Source of the DNA: Acidovorax carolinensis
GTDB lineage: Bacteria > Pseudomonadota > Gammaproteobacteria > Burkholderiales > Burkholderiaceae_C
Assembly (NCBI RefSeq): GCF_002157145.1
Contig: NZ_CP021361.1
Coordinates: forward strand, 3,562,501 to 3,626,500
Direction of reading: 5' to 3'
Length of the DNA: 64,000 nucleotides
Made by a program: the position numbers and the translations under genes. Under the pieces are notes generated by a model. The model worked only from the letters and a program-made list of their open reading frames with translations. It searched no databases and was not told the origin of the DNA. Positions 63,049 to 64,000 of the stretch are shown here, piece after piece (the first letter of the stretch is position 1; the number at the start of each line of letters is the position of its first letter).

Positions 63049-64000
63049 ATGACGACTCCCGGGAAGACCGCCCTCATCGTGGGCGCCACGGGCGTGGTGG
63101 GCCAGGCCTGCCTGCGCCACTTCGCGAGCCTGCCCGGCTGGCGCGCCATCGGCGTGGCCCGCCGCCCGATCACTCCACCGCCCGGGGCTGAAGCCCTGCA
63201 GCTGGACCTGCAGGACAGCGCCGCCTGCGCTGCAGCTCTGGCAAGCCGCGACGACATCACCCATGTGGTTTATGCCGCGGTATACGAGCAGCCCGGCGGA
63301 CTTGTCGGCGGCTGGCGCGACCAGGACCAGATGCGCACCAACCTGCAGATGCTGCGCAACGTGGTCGAACCCCTGGACCGCCCCGGTGGTGCGCTGCGCC
63401 ACGTCACCATCATGCAAGGCGGCAAGGCCTACGGTGTGCACATCCATCCCGAAATCGCGGTGCCCGCGCGCGAGCGCTGGCCGCGCGACGCGCACGAGAA
63501 CTTCTACTGGCTGCAGGAAGACTTCCTGCGCGAACGCCAGGCCAAGGCCTCAACTTCGACGGGATGGCATTTCACCATCATGCGCCCGCGCATCGTGTTT
63601 GGGGATGCCATGGGCAGCCATATGAACCCGATTCCGGCCATCGGCGTCTATGCCTGGCTGCGCCACGAGCAAGGCTTGCCCCTGTCGTACCCCGGAGGGC
63701 CCGCGCGCGTGAACCAGGCCATTGACGCCGACCTGATCGCCCAGGCCTGTGCCTGGGCCGCAGAGGCACCCAACGCGCGCAACGAAACCTTCAACCTCGA
63801 GAACGGCGACGTATTCGTGTGGCAGAACGTCTGGCCTGCCATTGCCGACGCGCTCGGCATGCCTGTGGGCGAGCCCGAGCCGCAGTCCCTGGGCGCCACC
63901 GTACCGGGCCAGCAGAAAGCGTGGGAGCGCATCGTCGACAAGTACCAGCTGGCCGCCCCGCGCGAGCTGGCGGCCTTCATCGGTCAGGGCGCCACCTATG
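63049..64000 (+). CDS. SDR family NAD(P)-dependent reductase, PRISE-like (cut by the window edge)
   Basis: At least 317 residues; the stop lies beyond 64000. The Rossmann motif KTALIVGATGVVGQACLRH (GxxGxxG) is at the N-terminus; MQGGKAYGVH (with the Tyr-containing motif), HFTIMRPRIVFGDAMGSHMN and NETFNLENGDVFVWQNVWPA follow the pattern of progesterone 5-beta-reductase/iridoid synthase-like enzymes. Starts 13 bases after the binding-protein gene, so it is likely co-transcribed with it and the cyclase. Confidence 0.85.
   Translation, partial: MTTPGKTALIVGATGVVGQACLRHFASLPGWRAIGVARRPITPPPGAEALQLDLQDSAACAAALASRDDITHVVYAAVYEQPGGLVGGWRDQDQMRTNLQMLRNVVEPLDRPGGALRHVTIMQGGKAYGVHIHPEIAVPARERWPRDAHENFYWLQEDFLRERQAKASTSTGWHFTIMRPRIVFGDAMGSHMNPIPAIGVYAWLRHEQGLPLSYPGGPARVNQAIDADLIAQACAWAAEAPNARNETFNLENGDVFVWQNVWPAIADALGMPVGEPEPQSLGATVPGQQKAWERIVDKYQLAAPRELAAFIGQGATY

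Noticed and set aside
1..64000. CRISPR arrays, insertion sequences, prophage genes, tRNA genes
   Set aside because: No regularly spaced identical repeats, transposase or integrase motifs, or cloverleaf-like sequences were noticed. This is a reading by eye, so short elements could be missed.

Overview
The window reads as chromosomal DNA of a motile, GC-rich betaproteobacterium. Protein character, gene order and an interspersed AGCGCTT-type repeat point to Comamonadaceae, probably Acidovorax or a close relative; this is inference from recall, not from a search. About 50 kb (2.4-51.3 kb) is one almost continuous flagellar and chemotaxis island. It is flanked by what looks like an rRNA-type tandem promoter plus uup on the left, and by an amino-acid transport and metabolism neighbourhood on the right.

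Layout: 1-465, two near-duplicate sigma-70 promoter modules reading left out of the window, then uup (+). 2.4-8.9 kb (-), chemotaxis operon cheZ-like, cheY, cheA, cheW, cheR, cheD, cheB, with no chemoreceptor gene. 9.1-10.8 kb (+), a two-component pair (receiver-histidine kinase and LuxR-type regulator). 10.8-21.9 kb (-), fliFGHIJKLMNOPQR, with fliE divergent. 22.6-23.2 kb (-), a ParD/ParE toxin-antitoxin pair with a broken toxin. 23.4-28.5 kb (-), two near-identical flagellin genes, fliD, fliS, fliT. 29.1-38.4 kb (+), motAB, cheYZ, flhBAF, an flhG-like gene and fliA. 38.5-40.1 kb (-), flgN, flgM, flgA. 40.3-51.3 kb (+), flgBCDEFGHIJKL. 51.4-64 kb, an HDOD protein, a MocR-type regulator, LysE and EamA transporters, an aminotransferase, GST, PhzF-like protein, threonine-dehydratase-like enzyme, RcnB-like protein, cyclase, ABC substrate-binding protein and an SDR cut by the window edge.

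The genes work together as expected: FliF-FliN, FliE, FlgB-G and FlgHI build the basal body, rod and hook; FliHIJOPQR and FlhAB form the export gate; FlgKL, FliCD and FliST make the filament; MotAB is the stator; and CheA/W/R/B/D/Y/Z is the signalling circuit. FliA and FlgM control late genes, and FliA-type promoters are visible before one flagellin gene, fliD and flgM.

The most unusual features are these. Six single-base frame breaks of the same polarity lie in cheA, flhF, fliF (two), cheZ and an EamA gene, three of them in G or C runs. A second small CheZ-like protein sits beside a second CheY. The twin flagellins carry an apparent gene-conversion tract. Interspersed palindromic repeats are embedded in frame in the linkers of two proteins. 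The FlhG homologue has lost its P-loop. I found no CRISPR array, insertion sequence, tRNA gene or convincing wholly new system.
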